This document shows positions 34,100-44,825 of a stretch of DNA of 64,000 nt, piece by piece (position 1 is the stretch's first letter; each line of letters begins with the position of its first letter). Source of the stretch: Halicephalobus mephisto (Eukaryota > Nematoda > Chromadorea > Rhabditida > Panagrolaimidae); assembly GCA_009193035.1 (NCBI GenBank), contig SWDT01000131.1:124001-188000 (forward strand). Direction: 5' to 3'. Made by a program: the position numbers and the translations under genes. Below the pieces are notes generated by a model, which did no database searches, was not told the origin of the DNA, and saw nothing but the letters and a program-made list of their open reading frames with translations.

Positions 34100-34780
34100 A
34101 TGTTCCTCGTAAAATTCTACAAAATTATCTCGACACGAATTTACCGAACGTTTTGGTTTTAAAAAAAACAGAATTTGATTTTTAAATAATTCTGAAAAAA
34201 TTGTGTTTTAAAATTTACGAAAATTGTCTTGACACAAATTTTTAGAATTTTCCAGTCGGGACCACAGAGTAATAAAATTAGGTTTTTATAGATTTCTAAA
34301 AAATTATAATTACGGTATTCTGAAAAAATTGTGTTTTAAAATTTTCGAAAATAATCTTGACACGAATTTTTAGAATTCTCCAGTTGAGACCACAGAGTAA
34401 TAAAATTTGATTTTTAAATAATTCTAAAAAATTATAATTACGGTATTTTATAAAAATTGTGTTTTAAAATTTACGAAAATTGTCTTACCACGAATTTTTG
34501 GAATTTTCCAGTCGGGACCACAGAATAATAAAATTAGGTTTTTATAGATTTCTAAAAAATTGTATTTTAAAATTTACGAAAATTGTCTTACCACGAATTT
34601 TTGGAATTTTCCAGTCGGGACCAAAATTCATAAAACTTTTTTATCATTTTAAAAGTTTCTAATTATATATTATAGAAATAAAAATTTCCATAAAATCAAC
34701 TTTCAGAAAATGGTCCTGACACGAATTTCCAAAATTTTCCAATCAGGACCAAAAATCAAAAATTTTTTTTAATTTTTTCT
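34100..34780. repeat. Tandem repeat of about 115-125 bp carrying GACACGAA..TCGGGACC
   Basis: Units with ACGAAAATTGTCTTGACACG, AATTTTTAGAATTTTCCAGT and CGGGACCACAGAATAATAAA near 34220, 34345, 34470, 34580 and a weaker 34700 copy. Related in sequence to the array just before it and to those near 36840-37120 and 59460-59780. Confidence 0.8.
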
Positions 34781-35155
34781 AAAAATTTCGGAAATTATTT
34801 GGCATTCTGTAGCTTCGTAAATACCGTAATCCAAGAAGTTTGATTAAAAATATTTTTTGTTTTTTTAAAATAATTTTTTATAAAAAAAAATAAATTTAAG
34901 ACTTTTTATAAATGACTTTGATTGCTTCTCTGATTAATGAAGAAAAGCCACAAAATCGATACCTGATCCATTTCCTCCAAAATTCCCTAAGAATCGATAC
35001 TTGATCCATTTCCTCCAAAATTGCCTGAGGCAACTGCGGTGGCGAGACCGGGCGGCTGTGCCATCGCCATAAAACGGACCAATTTCATTCATTTTCGAAT
35101 TTTTAGGCGGAGTTAATTCTACTTATCTGTTGTTAAAAATTTTTTTTATTCAAGA

Positions 35156-38100
35156 ATGTTGAATCCGGTTCAGATTTTTGCAATTTTCGTCATCGTTCAA
35201 GGACAGGTTATCAAGGCCACAAATTCCATAAATTTATCAAAATCAAAAGTTGGTTTGAATTCAAATTTTTTTAAAAATCGAATTCAAACCAGTTTTAAAA
35301 TTTAAATTTTTTCGAAAAATTTAATATTTTAAAAAAAATTAAAAATGTTAGATTTTTGGGATTATTCAAAGCCGCCGATGTTACCTCAAACGTCAGCCAT
35401 AAATTTTGATCCAAATGAGAATTGGCTTTTCGGCATCCTTTTGGATTTTTTAGATCAAAACTCAGAAATCAAGATACGCACAAAATTGATTTTCTCAGTT
35501 ACAGTATGAAATCAATTTTCATAGTTACAGTAGAAAATTAATTTTTTAGTTATAGTATGGAATTGATTTTTTAGTTACAGTATAAAATCGATTTTTTAAG
35601 CTATAATATGGAATTGATCTTCTTAGCTACGGTAGAAAACCAATTTTTTTAGTTACAGTATGGAATTGATCTTCTTAGTTACAGTATGGAATTGATTTTC
35701 TTGGTTACAGTATGAAATCAATTTTCTTAGTTATAGTAGAAAATCGATTTTCTTAGTTACAGTATGGAATTGATCTTCTTAGTTACAGTATGGAATCAAT
35801 TTTTTTAGCTATAGTATGGAATTGATCTTCTTAGCTACGGTAGAAAACCAATTTTCTTAGTTACAGTATGGAATTGATCTTCTTAGTTACAGTATGGAAT
35901 TGATTTTCTTGGTTACAGTATAGAATCAATTTTCTTAGTTACCGTAGAAAATCGATTTTCTTAGTTACAGTATGAAATTAAAGTTTAAAAATTACTGTAA
36001 AAAATCAGTTTTTATTACATTAAAGAATTATTTTTTTAGTTACTGTAAAAATTACTTTTAAAATTTAATATAAAATTAATTTTCAAAATTTCGATAAAGA
36101 TGAATTTTTTTAAATTACGGTATTCAGGTGCATGTGGAACACATGGATGATTCCCTTCAGGACCACCATGACAGAGCAGTGGACGACTTCATTCCGGGAT
36201 CTTCGAAAAAGTTGACAGAGTACCTGTTGGCCACCCACAACAGGTACGCCCCGCCAGATGGGGTCGTGGATATCCACTTCGAACTAGAATTGGTCCATAT
36301 CCTCGGAATCGACGAATTGAAGCAGACCATGACGGCGTTAGTTTACGTAGAAGAGGTTTGTTAAAATTTATAAAATTTAATTTTCTTAAAAATTCATAAA
36401 ATTTAATTTTTTTTAAATTTATAAAATTTATTTTTTTTTCTAAATTCATAAAATTTAATTTTCTTAAAAATTCATAAAATTTAATTTTTTTTCTAAATTC
36501 ATAAAATTATATTTTTTTTAAATTTATAAAATCAAAATTTTTTTAAATATTTATAAAATTATATTTTTTTTCTAAATTCATAAAATTTAATTTTTTTTAA
36601 ATTTATAAAATCAAAATTCTTTTTTAAATATTTATAAAATTATATTTTTTTAATTTATAAAATAATTTATTTTTTTATTTTGAAATTATTGATTTTTTTT
36701 GAGAAAATTTATAGAATTTAATTTTTCTAATTTTAAAATCTCTCAAGGGTTTCTAATCAAGTTACTAGTCAGAAAATGAATTAAGCATCTTCCGCAATTG
36801 AACAAAGATTTTTAAAATTTTCTTTTGTTTTTATTTTTGAGGGAATTTTTGAAAATTGGTCCCGACGCGAAAATTGTTTAATTCACTTTTTTATTCGTTT
36901 TTAAACATCTTTCGTTGTGGGACCAACTTTTTAAATATTTTATTTTTTTAAATTTTATTTTTTATGAAATTCTTAAAAATGGGTCCCGACACGAAAATTG
37001 TTTAATTCACTTTTTTACTGATTTTTAAACATCTTTCGTTGTGGGACCAACTTTTTGAATATTTTATTTTTTTAAATTTTATTTTTTATGAAATTTTTGA
37101 AAATTGGTCCCGACACGAAAATTGTTTAATTCACTTTTTTACTATTATTTTTTAAAATTTCAGACGTTATTATTCACGGTGAATAATATTTGATGCATTT
37201 TGTGACCAAAACATAATTATTGACCCTTTAATTTTTGCATTTTATTCATTAAGCTTCTAATTATTGGATTAGCCGATCTTTGAACTTTGCAGCCATTGCT
37301 TAGACGTATTAATCGATGACCATTGGTCTTTGCAGATCTGGCAAGACCCTTCCTTGGCCTGGGAACCTAAGGAATTCGGGGGTCTTACTAAGACTTGGCT
37401 TCCGATGAACAAGGTCTGGAGACCGGATTTGATCGTCTTCAACATGTAAGTCCATCGGACTTCTACCGATCCGGGACAGTACCCAAGGGCGATCGGTAGA
37501 AGTTGAATTTTTAAATTTCCAAATTTTCCAAAAACGAAAAATCCAGGATTTCCGGTTACAGGCTTCATCACGAAGATCTGCTTTCTTCCGTCAGAGCCCC
37601 TGTTACTCTGTATCACAACGGTACTGTAGAATGCTCCAATCCTGCCGTGTATACAGTATCTTGTGAGATCAACATCAAGATGTTTCCTCTGGACGACCAA
37701 AAATGCGCAATGGAAATCGCATCTTGGGCTTATTCCGACGAGAAAATCCGGCTTCATTCCAACACGGAACACTCCTTGGACCACTATTCCCCCAACGAGG
37801 AATGGCATCTGATGGAGGTCCAGGTGAAGGAAATGAGGTACGTCCACGAAGGCGTTCCTGTTTCCGAAATCCATTACGAAATATCAGTTAAAAGAAAACC
37901 GTTATTTTACATGGTTACTTTGACTTTTCCGTCTTATGTCATGTGTGCCACTTCAATCGTAGGTCTATTTGCCAGATTTTCCACAACAGGAGAACGAGAA
38001 GAAAGATTTACTCTTGGTGTAAGTGGAATCTTGACAATGGCTGTTTTGAGTTTGGTCGTGTCGGAAAAGGTACCTCACAGCTCAACCTCGGTTCCGCTCC

Positions 38101-41023
38101 TCGGTAAGTCCGAAATTTAACGAGTCCCATTAGTTTTATGAGATCACTTTGATGACTCAGAAAGATCACTTTTTATCGAAAAATAAAAATCCAATTTTTA
38201 GTTTCTTATTTCCTTTACAACATGGTTACGGTATCTGTGGCGTCGATATTTACCGGAATCGTCATGAGAGTCCACAGAAAAGGGAGATTCGGAGACGAGC
38301 CCCCGGAGTGGCTTCTGAAGCTCTGTCTTCTGAAAACTAAAGGGAAACACAACATTGATGGAGTCTTCAAGAACAAGGTAAATTGGACAAATTACAGTAT
38401 CCCTATGAAAATTAAAACTAATTTAAAATGTAAAAAATCATATTTTTTAAGTTACAGTAACCCAGGAAACATTTGATGGATTTTGATAATTCTTCTTTCA
38501 AATTCAGATTATATTCAATATTTTTATATTTAAAAATTACATAAAATTAAATATTAAATATTTTAAAATATTTAGGGGAACACTTTTCACTTTTAAAAAT
38601 GAATTAAACGAGTTTTGAAACAGAACGCCAAGAATTAAAAATTAATTTCGTAATATTAAAGAAAAATTTTAAATATTATATTTGGGAAAAAATTACATAA
38701 AATTAAATATTAAATGATTTAAAATATTTAGGGGAACACTTTTCACTTTCAAAAATGAATTAAACTAGTTTTGGAACAGAACGCCAAAGATTGAAAATTG
38801 ATTTCGTAATATTAAAGAAAAATTTTAAATATTATATTTGGGAAAAAATTACATAAAATTAAATATTAAATGATTTAAAACATTTAGGGGAACACTTTTC
38901 ACTTTTAAAAATTAATTAAACGAGTTTTGGAACAGAACGCCAAAGATTGAAAATTGATTTCGTAATATTAAAGAAATTACATAAAATTAAATATTAAATG
39001 ATTTAAAATATTTAGGGGAACACTTTTCACTTTCAAAAATTAATTAAACTAGTTTTGGAACAGAATGCCAAAAATTAAAAGTTATCTTCACGATGTGCAT
39101 GAATATCTTTAAATATCCAATTTTTCGATTAAAATGACTTTTATTTTTATTATTTTTTATGTAAAACGAAACTACAAGTTTATCCGAATTTGATTAAAAA
39201 AGAATTATAAAAATCCAGCCAGTATTTGACGAGTTACAGCAATTTAAAAATACAAATTTTTACACATTTAAAAAAATCATTTTTTACATTGCAATAATTT
39301 CAATTAATTTTATTTATTAACTAGTATATTATTACCGTATCTTTCCTAATGTCGTCAACAAGCGAAACAATCGGTCTTCAAGGACTACTGTAGTGACAAT
39401 CATCATTTTTGAAATATTTAAAAGTACTTTTGTAATTTTTGGAACAGAAACTGGATTAGAAAAAGATAAACTAAAGAGATAAACTGAATATCAGGAAGTA
39501 CGGAATACTGTAGGACGTGAGAAAAGTTCTCTATTGTTTTATGTGGGAGGAAATATAGAAATTGTATCTTTATTGTTGAGTAAAAACTATTATTACTTTT
39601 ATTTTCTATTTTAACATCTATTTTTAATTAATATAATCATATCTATTATCAGATTACTATTAAGACAAAAACTGGATTAGAAATAGATAAACTGAATATC
39701 AGGAAGTGTAGAGTACTGTAAAACGCGAATAAGATCCTTCATTATCTCGTATGGAAGTAATGTAATAATGAGATTTTGTCTTATTGTTGAGTAAAAATTA
39801 TTATATTAATTTTATTTTCTATTTTAACAGCTATTTTTTAATCAATATAATCAGATTTATTATCAGATTACTGTTAAGACAGAAACTGGATTAGAAAAAG
39901 ATAAACTAAAAAGATAAACTGAATATCAGAGAGTGTAGAGTACTGTAGAACGTGAGTGAGATTCTTGATTATTTGGTGTATAAGATACATAATTATCGTC
40001 TACACCTCATTATTTAAGTAAAAACTATTATATTACTTTCGTTTTCTATTTTAACAGCTATTTTTTAATCAATATAATCATATTTATTATCAGATTACTG
40101 TTAAGACAGAAACTATACTAGAAAGAAATCAATCATAAAGATAGCCTGAATATCAGGGAATGTAGAGTACTGTAGAACGTGAATAAGATCCTTCATTATC
40201 TCGTATGGAAGTAATGTAATAATGAGATTTTGTCTTATTGTTGAGTAAAAATTATTATATTACTTTCGTTTTCTATTTTGACAACCTTTAACTCTCAAAG
40301 TAAACCGAAATTTTCATTCCATGTATCCCAATTCAGAATTTTCCAGATTCATTTTAAAAAATATTTTTTAAACAATCAATTACGAATTATTAAAAAAAAC
40401 TAAAATCATAGATTACTGTAGTTTCTAACAAACTCCAAAAATTCCCACAAAAACAAAATTTTCAAGTTTATTTTCGACTTTTACAAATGTAAATAATTAA
40501 GAAATAATAATTTTAAAAATTAAAATTTACCGTAATTTCTGACAAGTTCTAGAAATTTTTGATTTTTGTGATTTTTCAGAAACCACTTTTCGGTCAAATG
40601 AATCAATCAACGTTCTCCACAGGATCCGACGTGAACACCTACCATTACGTCAAGGGCAGTATCGTCCAGAATTCCGTTCCTGGTCAAGTGTCCTTCGAGA
40701 TAACTGAGGACTTCAAAAGAGAAAAAGTCAAAGATTCCACTAATCAACGTTCTGATTCTAATGAACCTACAGTAATCAAAAAATTACTCAATTTAGAAAC
40801 CATGGTTGGCAAACTAGTCGAAAACAATCCTACTCCAAGTCCAACTAAGGAAGATTCCTTCGAAACAAGGACCGAAAATCGAAAAAAACAACAAGAAAAC
40901 AACGGATGGGTCAGGTTGAGTGAAAGACTCGACGTCATCTTCATGACTTTCTTCATCTTCGCCGTCACTATACCGGTTGCTTATCTTTTCATTTGCATGT
41001 GGGCATGGTCAGAAGATTATTAA
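35156..41023 (+). CDS. Cys-loop ligand-gated ion channel subunit (nicotinic-receptor-like)
   Basis: Six exons in phase: 35156-35248, 36128-36355, 37336-37445, 37562-38103, 38202-38377, 40580-41023; about 530 residues. Signal peptide (MLNPVQIFAIFVIVQGQVIK), then the ligand-binding domain (DIHFELELVHILGIDELKQT; WLPMNKVWRPDLIVFN). The Cys-loop is C178-x13-C192 (CEINIKMFPLDDQKC). Four transmembrane helices follow: FYMVTLTFPSYVMCATSIVG, ERFTLGVSGILTMAVLSLVV, FLYNMVTVSVASIFTGIVM and VIFMTFFIFAVTIPVAYLFI. Glu at -1' and Leu at 9' of M2 predict a cation-selective pore. The loop C region (MRYVHEGVPVSEIHYEI) lacks the vicinal cysteines of alpha subunits, so it may be a non-alpha or orphan lgc-type subunit. 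Ligand unknown. Confidence 0.92.
35500..35985. repeat. 26-bp tandem repeat TTAGTTACAGTATGGAATTGATTTTC
   Basis: About 18 imperfect units, exactly 26 bp apart where well preserved (for example 35651 and 35677). It fills the first intron of the channel gene, ending before the acceptor at 36127. Confidence 0.9.
36356..37335. repeat. Repeats in channel gene intron 2
   Basis: 36360-36730 is a tandem of TTCATAAAATTTAATTTTTT units. 36840-37140 has three units of about 120-125 bp with TTGGTCCCGACACGAAAATT and AACATCTTTCGTTGTGGGAC. Confidence 0.8.
38500..39080. repeat. 156-bp tandem repeat in channel gene intron 5
   Basis: Four units with GGGGAACACTTTTCACTTTC at 38575, 38731, 38887 and 39015 (spacings 156, 156, 128). 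Each continues with GGAACAGAACGCCAAAGATT and TTTCGTAATATTAAAG. Confidence 0.9.
39430..40310. repeat. Tandem repeat of about 220 bp in channel gene intron 5
   Basis: Four units marked by ACAGAAACTGGATTAGAAAA near 39444, 39665, 39889 and a diverged one at 40106 (spacing 217-224). Each holds TAGAGTACTGTAGAACGTGA and ATTCTTGATTATTTGGTG-like sequence. Confidence 0.85.
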
Positions 41024-41100
41024 TATTTAGAATTTCAATTTGCTCAGATATTTTTTTATCAATTTTTCAAAAATCAACAAAAATAAACTCATTGAGGTTA

Positions 41101-42489
41101 TTAGATAACCCTCGAAGTCGCTGTGACAGCAGCTCGGTCTCGTTTCTCGACATACTTTCGCTTCAAACGCTGAGGAAGCCGTTTGGCGTCATCCGGACCA
41201 GCAACAGGAAGCATGTTTCTTTCCTGGAGGCTTTTATATCGTTCTAAAAAGTCTACTTATATAAGAATCCCTTTAAAAAGTCACCTTGGAGCAAACTGCC
41301 TTCAGTTTTGGCCAATCTCAGACTGCCCTTGAGTTCATTGGTCAGCAAAACTGGTTCTTCGTACTTCTCAAATTCACCTCGACCTAGCTTCTTGCGTTTG
41401 ATCAACTTATCCATCATTTTCTCCACAGCTCTAGCTTTGGCTTTGGTTTTGATCTCTGAATCCTTTTTATCCATTTCCTTGATGATTTTCTTGATGTTCG
41501 CGAATTGGATTCTTTCTTTTTTAGTCATCTGCTTGGCAGCTTGTCTTTCTAACTCCGCCATCTTGTTCGCCAAGGCTCTTTTTTTCTTCTTCAAAGATTT
41601 CGGTTTGTTCGACGGCTTTTTCGGAATCGGCTCATTGTCGTCGTGTTTTTGATCTTCTTCATCAGATGAACTTTCTTCAAAAAATCCTTGTTCCATTTCT
41701 GCTTGTTTTTCTTCTTCAGTCACGTAGTTGACACCTTTGGGAAGCGACATGGCTTTCTTTAATTTTTTCTCTTTTGAAAGTCTTTCGGATTCTTCTTCCG
41801 CGATTTCATTGGCGTAATTCTACAACACAAAGATTACTGCACGTATGCACACTAAAGAACCAACCACATAATCATTGAGGTCCGGATTATATGAAGCACC
41901 TGGCTTAGCGACGTGGATTGCGCGTTTGACAGAAGGGATATAAGCTTCAGTTTTCTTTGGTTTCTTAGGTCGGATGATTTTCCTGACCTTCAAATCGTAA
42001 CTCAGTCCATTCTTGAGAAATTCATCCGCTTCGGCAACTGGATCAGGTTCGGGTTCTGAAAAAAATTGAATTTCTCGGATTTTAGGTAAACCCAACCTTC
42101 CCAAATATCCTTTGAAACTTGTCTGGTTTTTCTGGGCTTAGGAGGAGGAGTAGGTTCCTTTGCACGCAGTCTACCGGGCTTCAGGACAATCTTTCCCCTC
42201 TGAGAAATGGGCTTGATTGACTTCTTGACGTCCTTGATGTCTCCTAGCCTAAAAAGTTAAATTTCATATATCAATTTCACGTGAAAACTTACTTTTCCAG
42301 TCTCTCCTGATGTTCCTTGAGGCGTTGTTGTCTTCTAGAAAGCTTATCTTCGGAGATTTGAACTCCGGCGTCATCTAAAGTAAAAAGATCAGAATCCTGA
42401 ATTTCGTCAAATTCCTTCTGTTTCTGGACTTTCGGAATGGCTTCATCCACAGATCGTAATCTCTTCCAAGCCTTCTTTGTTTTACCCAT
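41101..42489 (-). CDS. NOP53/GLTSCR2-type 60S ribosome biogenesis factor
   Basis: Five exons in phase: 42489-42293, 42248-42097, 42055-41865, 41819-41285, 41243-41101; 405 residues. Very basic N-terminus (MGKTKKAWKRLRS), then KKPKKTEAYIPSVKRAIHVA and the family hallmark PGASYNPDLNDYVNYANEIA. An acidic stretch (EESSSDEEDQKHDDNE) and a Lys-rich coiled region follow, and the conserved tail is LGRGEFEKYEEPVLLTNELKG plus SLRLAKTEGSLLQERYKSLQ. In yeast and mammals the protein acts in late 27S/7S pre-rRNA processing in the nucleolus, and the human version also affects p53 control. The stop lies 78 bp from the convergent channel gene, so 3' UTRs probably overlap. The start is the first ATG of the conserved basic N-terminus. 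Confidence 0.9.
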
Positions 42490-44825
42490 TTTTTGAACAA
42501 TTTAATCACCTGAAATTTACAAAGATAAAAAAGAAATAAAAGTGCAAAAAAAAATAACGAAATCCGCGAATCAAAAAAACGAGGCCAACTGCAATGTCCG
42601 TCTTGACACGATTTGTTGTGCGTACGCCAGACATGTCTGGTCTATCGATTCTTTCTCTTTTATGGTTCCGGCGTGTATTTCGACCAGCGAATCGATCGAA
42701 GTCGATTTCGACCGTCATCCAGAGCAGTTTCATTTTGGGTTTTGCGCACAATTTAATTTTTGTTCTGCATTTTTTAGTTTTTTTATACATTCGAGAACCG
42801 GACAGCCAAGGGCGTGGATGTCTTCTGTTAACGCTTCGCAACAATCCTATCTGAAATTGATTTCCTAAAATTTGACCGTGAAGTCGGTGTTCTCACATAA
42901 CATTCTGCCCTGAGGGGGTTTAATGAGTGAAATTATCTGGAAATCCATATATGGATAAGTTCTTTGGGATTCACTAATGCTGTTGATGTAATTTTTGTCG
43001 ATTTTGCCTCAGGGATTTTTGTACCTAAAACTTCATATATGAGGTTATTTTTCGGGATTAAATTGTGTAGTTTATGTTTCCGCGTTGTAATTTACCCTAA
43101 GAAGACTAGATAACTGTAATTATTCAAAATCCATATATGAATCAATTTTCGGAGATTTAGTATTTTTAATATTTTTTGCACTTAAAACTTCATATATGAG
43201 ATTATTCTTTAGGATTAGACGGTGTACTTTGTTTCCACGTTGTAATTTGTTCTAAGAGGACTTGATGACTAATTATTCAAAATCCATATATGAATCAATT
43301 TTCGGAGATTTAGTATTTTTAATATTTTTTACACTTAAAACTTCATATATGAGATTATTCTTTAGGATTAGACAGTGTAGTTTGTTTCCATGTTGTAATC
43401 TGTTTTGAAGGGACTTAACTAATTATTCAGAAATCCATATATGGATCGCTTCCTTAGGACTTCATAATGTTGCCATCTTTTTTCCGCGTTTTGCCTCAGG
43501 GAGTTTTGTACCTAAAAATCTACATGAGCTTATTTCGAAGCATAATAATGTAATTTATTTTCCCACATATTGATCTGCCCTCAGGGCATTTGGTAAATCT
43601 AATTTTCCGAAAATCCATATATGGATCGATTTTTAGGCTTTAGTAGAGCTCTGGATGTCCTCTACACTCTGCCTCAGGGGTGCTTATCGATTACACGTAC
43701 CTAAAAACCCATCTGGAAATTGATTTCCTAAGATTTGCCCTGAGGGGATTTGATGAATTTAATCATCAAAGAACTTATAACTCAATTTTTATTTAAAAAT
43801 GTCGTTAACGGCTACAGTATACCTTCCCCAAAAGCAAGTCCGATGATAGCACGCAGAAATCCATATGTAGATTGATTTTCAACGCTCAACAATGTACTTG
43901 ACATTTCCGCGTTGTAATCTGCCCTCAGGGGGTTCGTGGGTGTGAGTACCGAGAAGTTCCTACGTAGATTAGTGCCCTAGAACTCAACAGTGTACTCCGT
44001 GGTCACTTACGAAATCTGCTCTAGGAATCGTCTCCAATTAAACGTTTAAAAATCCATATTCGAATTTCCCCAAAATCTCATCGTGCAATTTATGTTTTAC
44101 GTAGTAATCTGCCCTGAGGGGATTTGCACTTAAATCCGCAGAAACCTATTTGTAAATGTTTAATTTTTCCGATGTTCTTATACGGTAATCTACCCTAAGG
44201 GGTTCAGTAGGTGTAATTGTCCAGATATCCAGACACAGACTCACGTCCGAGATTCAACCACGTGCCTCAGGTCCCCGGTTTGCAATATGCCCTGGGGGGT
44301 TGAGTGACTGTAAATATCTCAAACGACAGATTGATTCTTAGGATTCGATAATATACTTGTTTTTTTCCAGTTGGGATTTGTCTTTGAAAATCTTGTTCTA
44401 AACATCCTAAAATCCATATATGAACTTGTTTTCTAGACTTGATGTTTTCGTGTTGGGATTTGTCTTTAAGAACTTTATTCTGGAATTCATATATGAATTG
44501 GTTTTTAGGATTCGATCGTGTTGGGATTTGTCCTTGAAAATTTTATTAAAATAGACACTTAGAAATCCATATATGAATTGTTTTTTAGGATTCGATAATG
44601 TACTTTCTGTTGGGATTTGTCTTTGAAAATCTTATTCTAAACATCCTAAAATCCATATATGAACTTGTTTTCTGGATTTGATGTTTTCGTGTTGGGATTT
44701 GTCCTTAAGAACTTTATTCTGGAATTCATATATGAATTGGTTTTTAGGATTCAATCGTGTGTTTCGTGCTTCGTGTTGGGATTTTTAAAATTGAAGAATA
44801 CACATGAATTGTAGGTGTTTGATGC
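42490..44825. other. Divergent intergenic region between NOP53 and DRE-1
   Basis: 42540-42860 is relatively GC-rich and probably the NOP53 promoter region; it contains the palindrome CCAGACATGTCTGG at 42627-42640. 42880-44790 is the CATATATG/CCTGAGGG repeat field. No gene is supported. Confidence 0.6.
42880..44790. repeat. Degenerate tandem field of AAATCCATATATGRAT and TCTGCCCTGAGGGG
   Basis: About 20 copies at irregular 80-100 bp spacing of an AAATCCATATATGAATC core (for example near 42943, 43127, 43279, 43430, 43610, 44407, 44563, 44650), alternating with CTTCATATATGAG and TCTGCCCTGAGGGGATTTG variants. Ages differ: the 44390-44760 part is nearly regular, the middle is worn. Confidence 0.8.

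Larger units (their letters stand above)
31741..35155. other. Divergent intergenic region, almost entirely repeats
   Basis: Lies between the diverging cyclase and channel genes. 31780-31960 is non-repetitive and could hold the cyclase promoter. 31970-33240 is AAATAATAAAAATTT-type low complexity, followed by the tandem arrays of 33240-34790, then a short unique stretch (34920-35150) before the channel start. Confidence 0.55.

Noticed and set aside
37269..37874. 201-codon minus-strand frame over the channel gene
   Set aside because: Antisense shadow of the exons that encode the Cys-loop and the flanking ligand-binding domain; the plus-strand protein is clearly real.
41308..41652. 114-codon plus-strand frame rich in Leu/Phe
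   Set aside because: Antisense of the Lys/Glu-rich NOP53 exon, which commonly gives such hydrophobic shadows.
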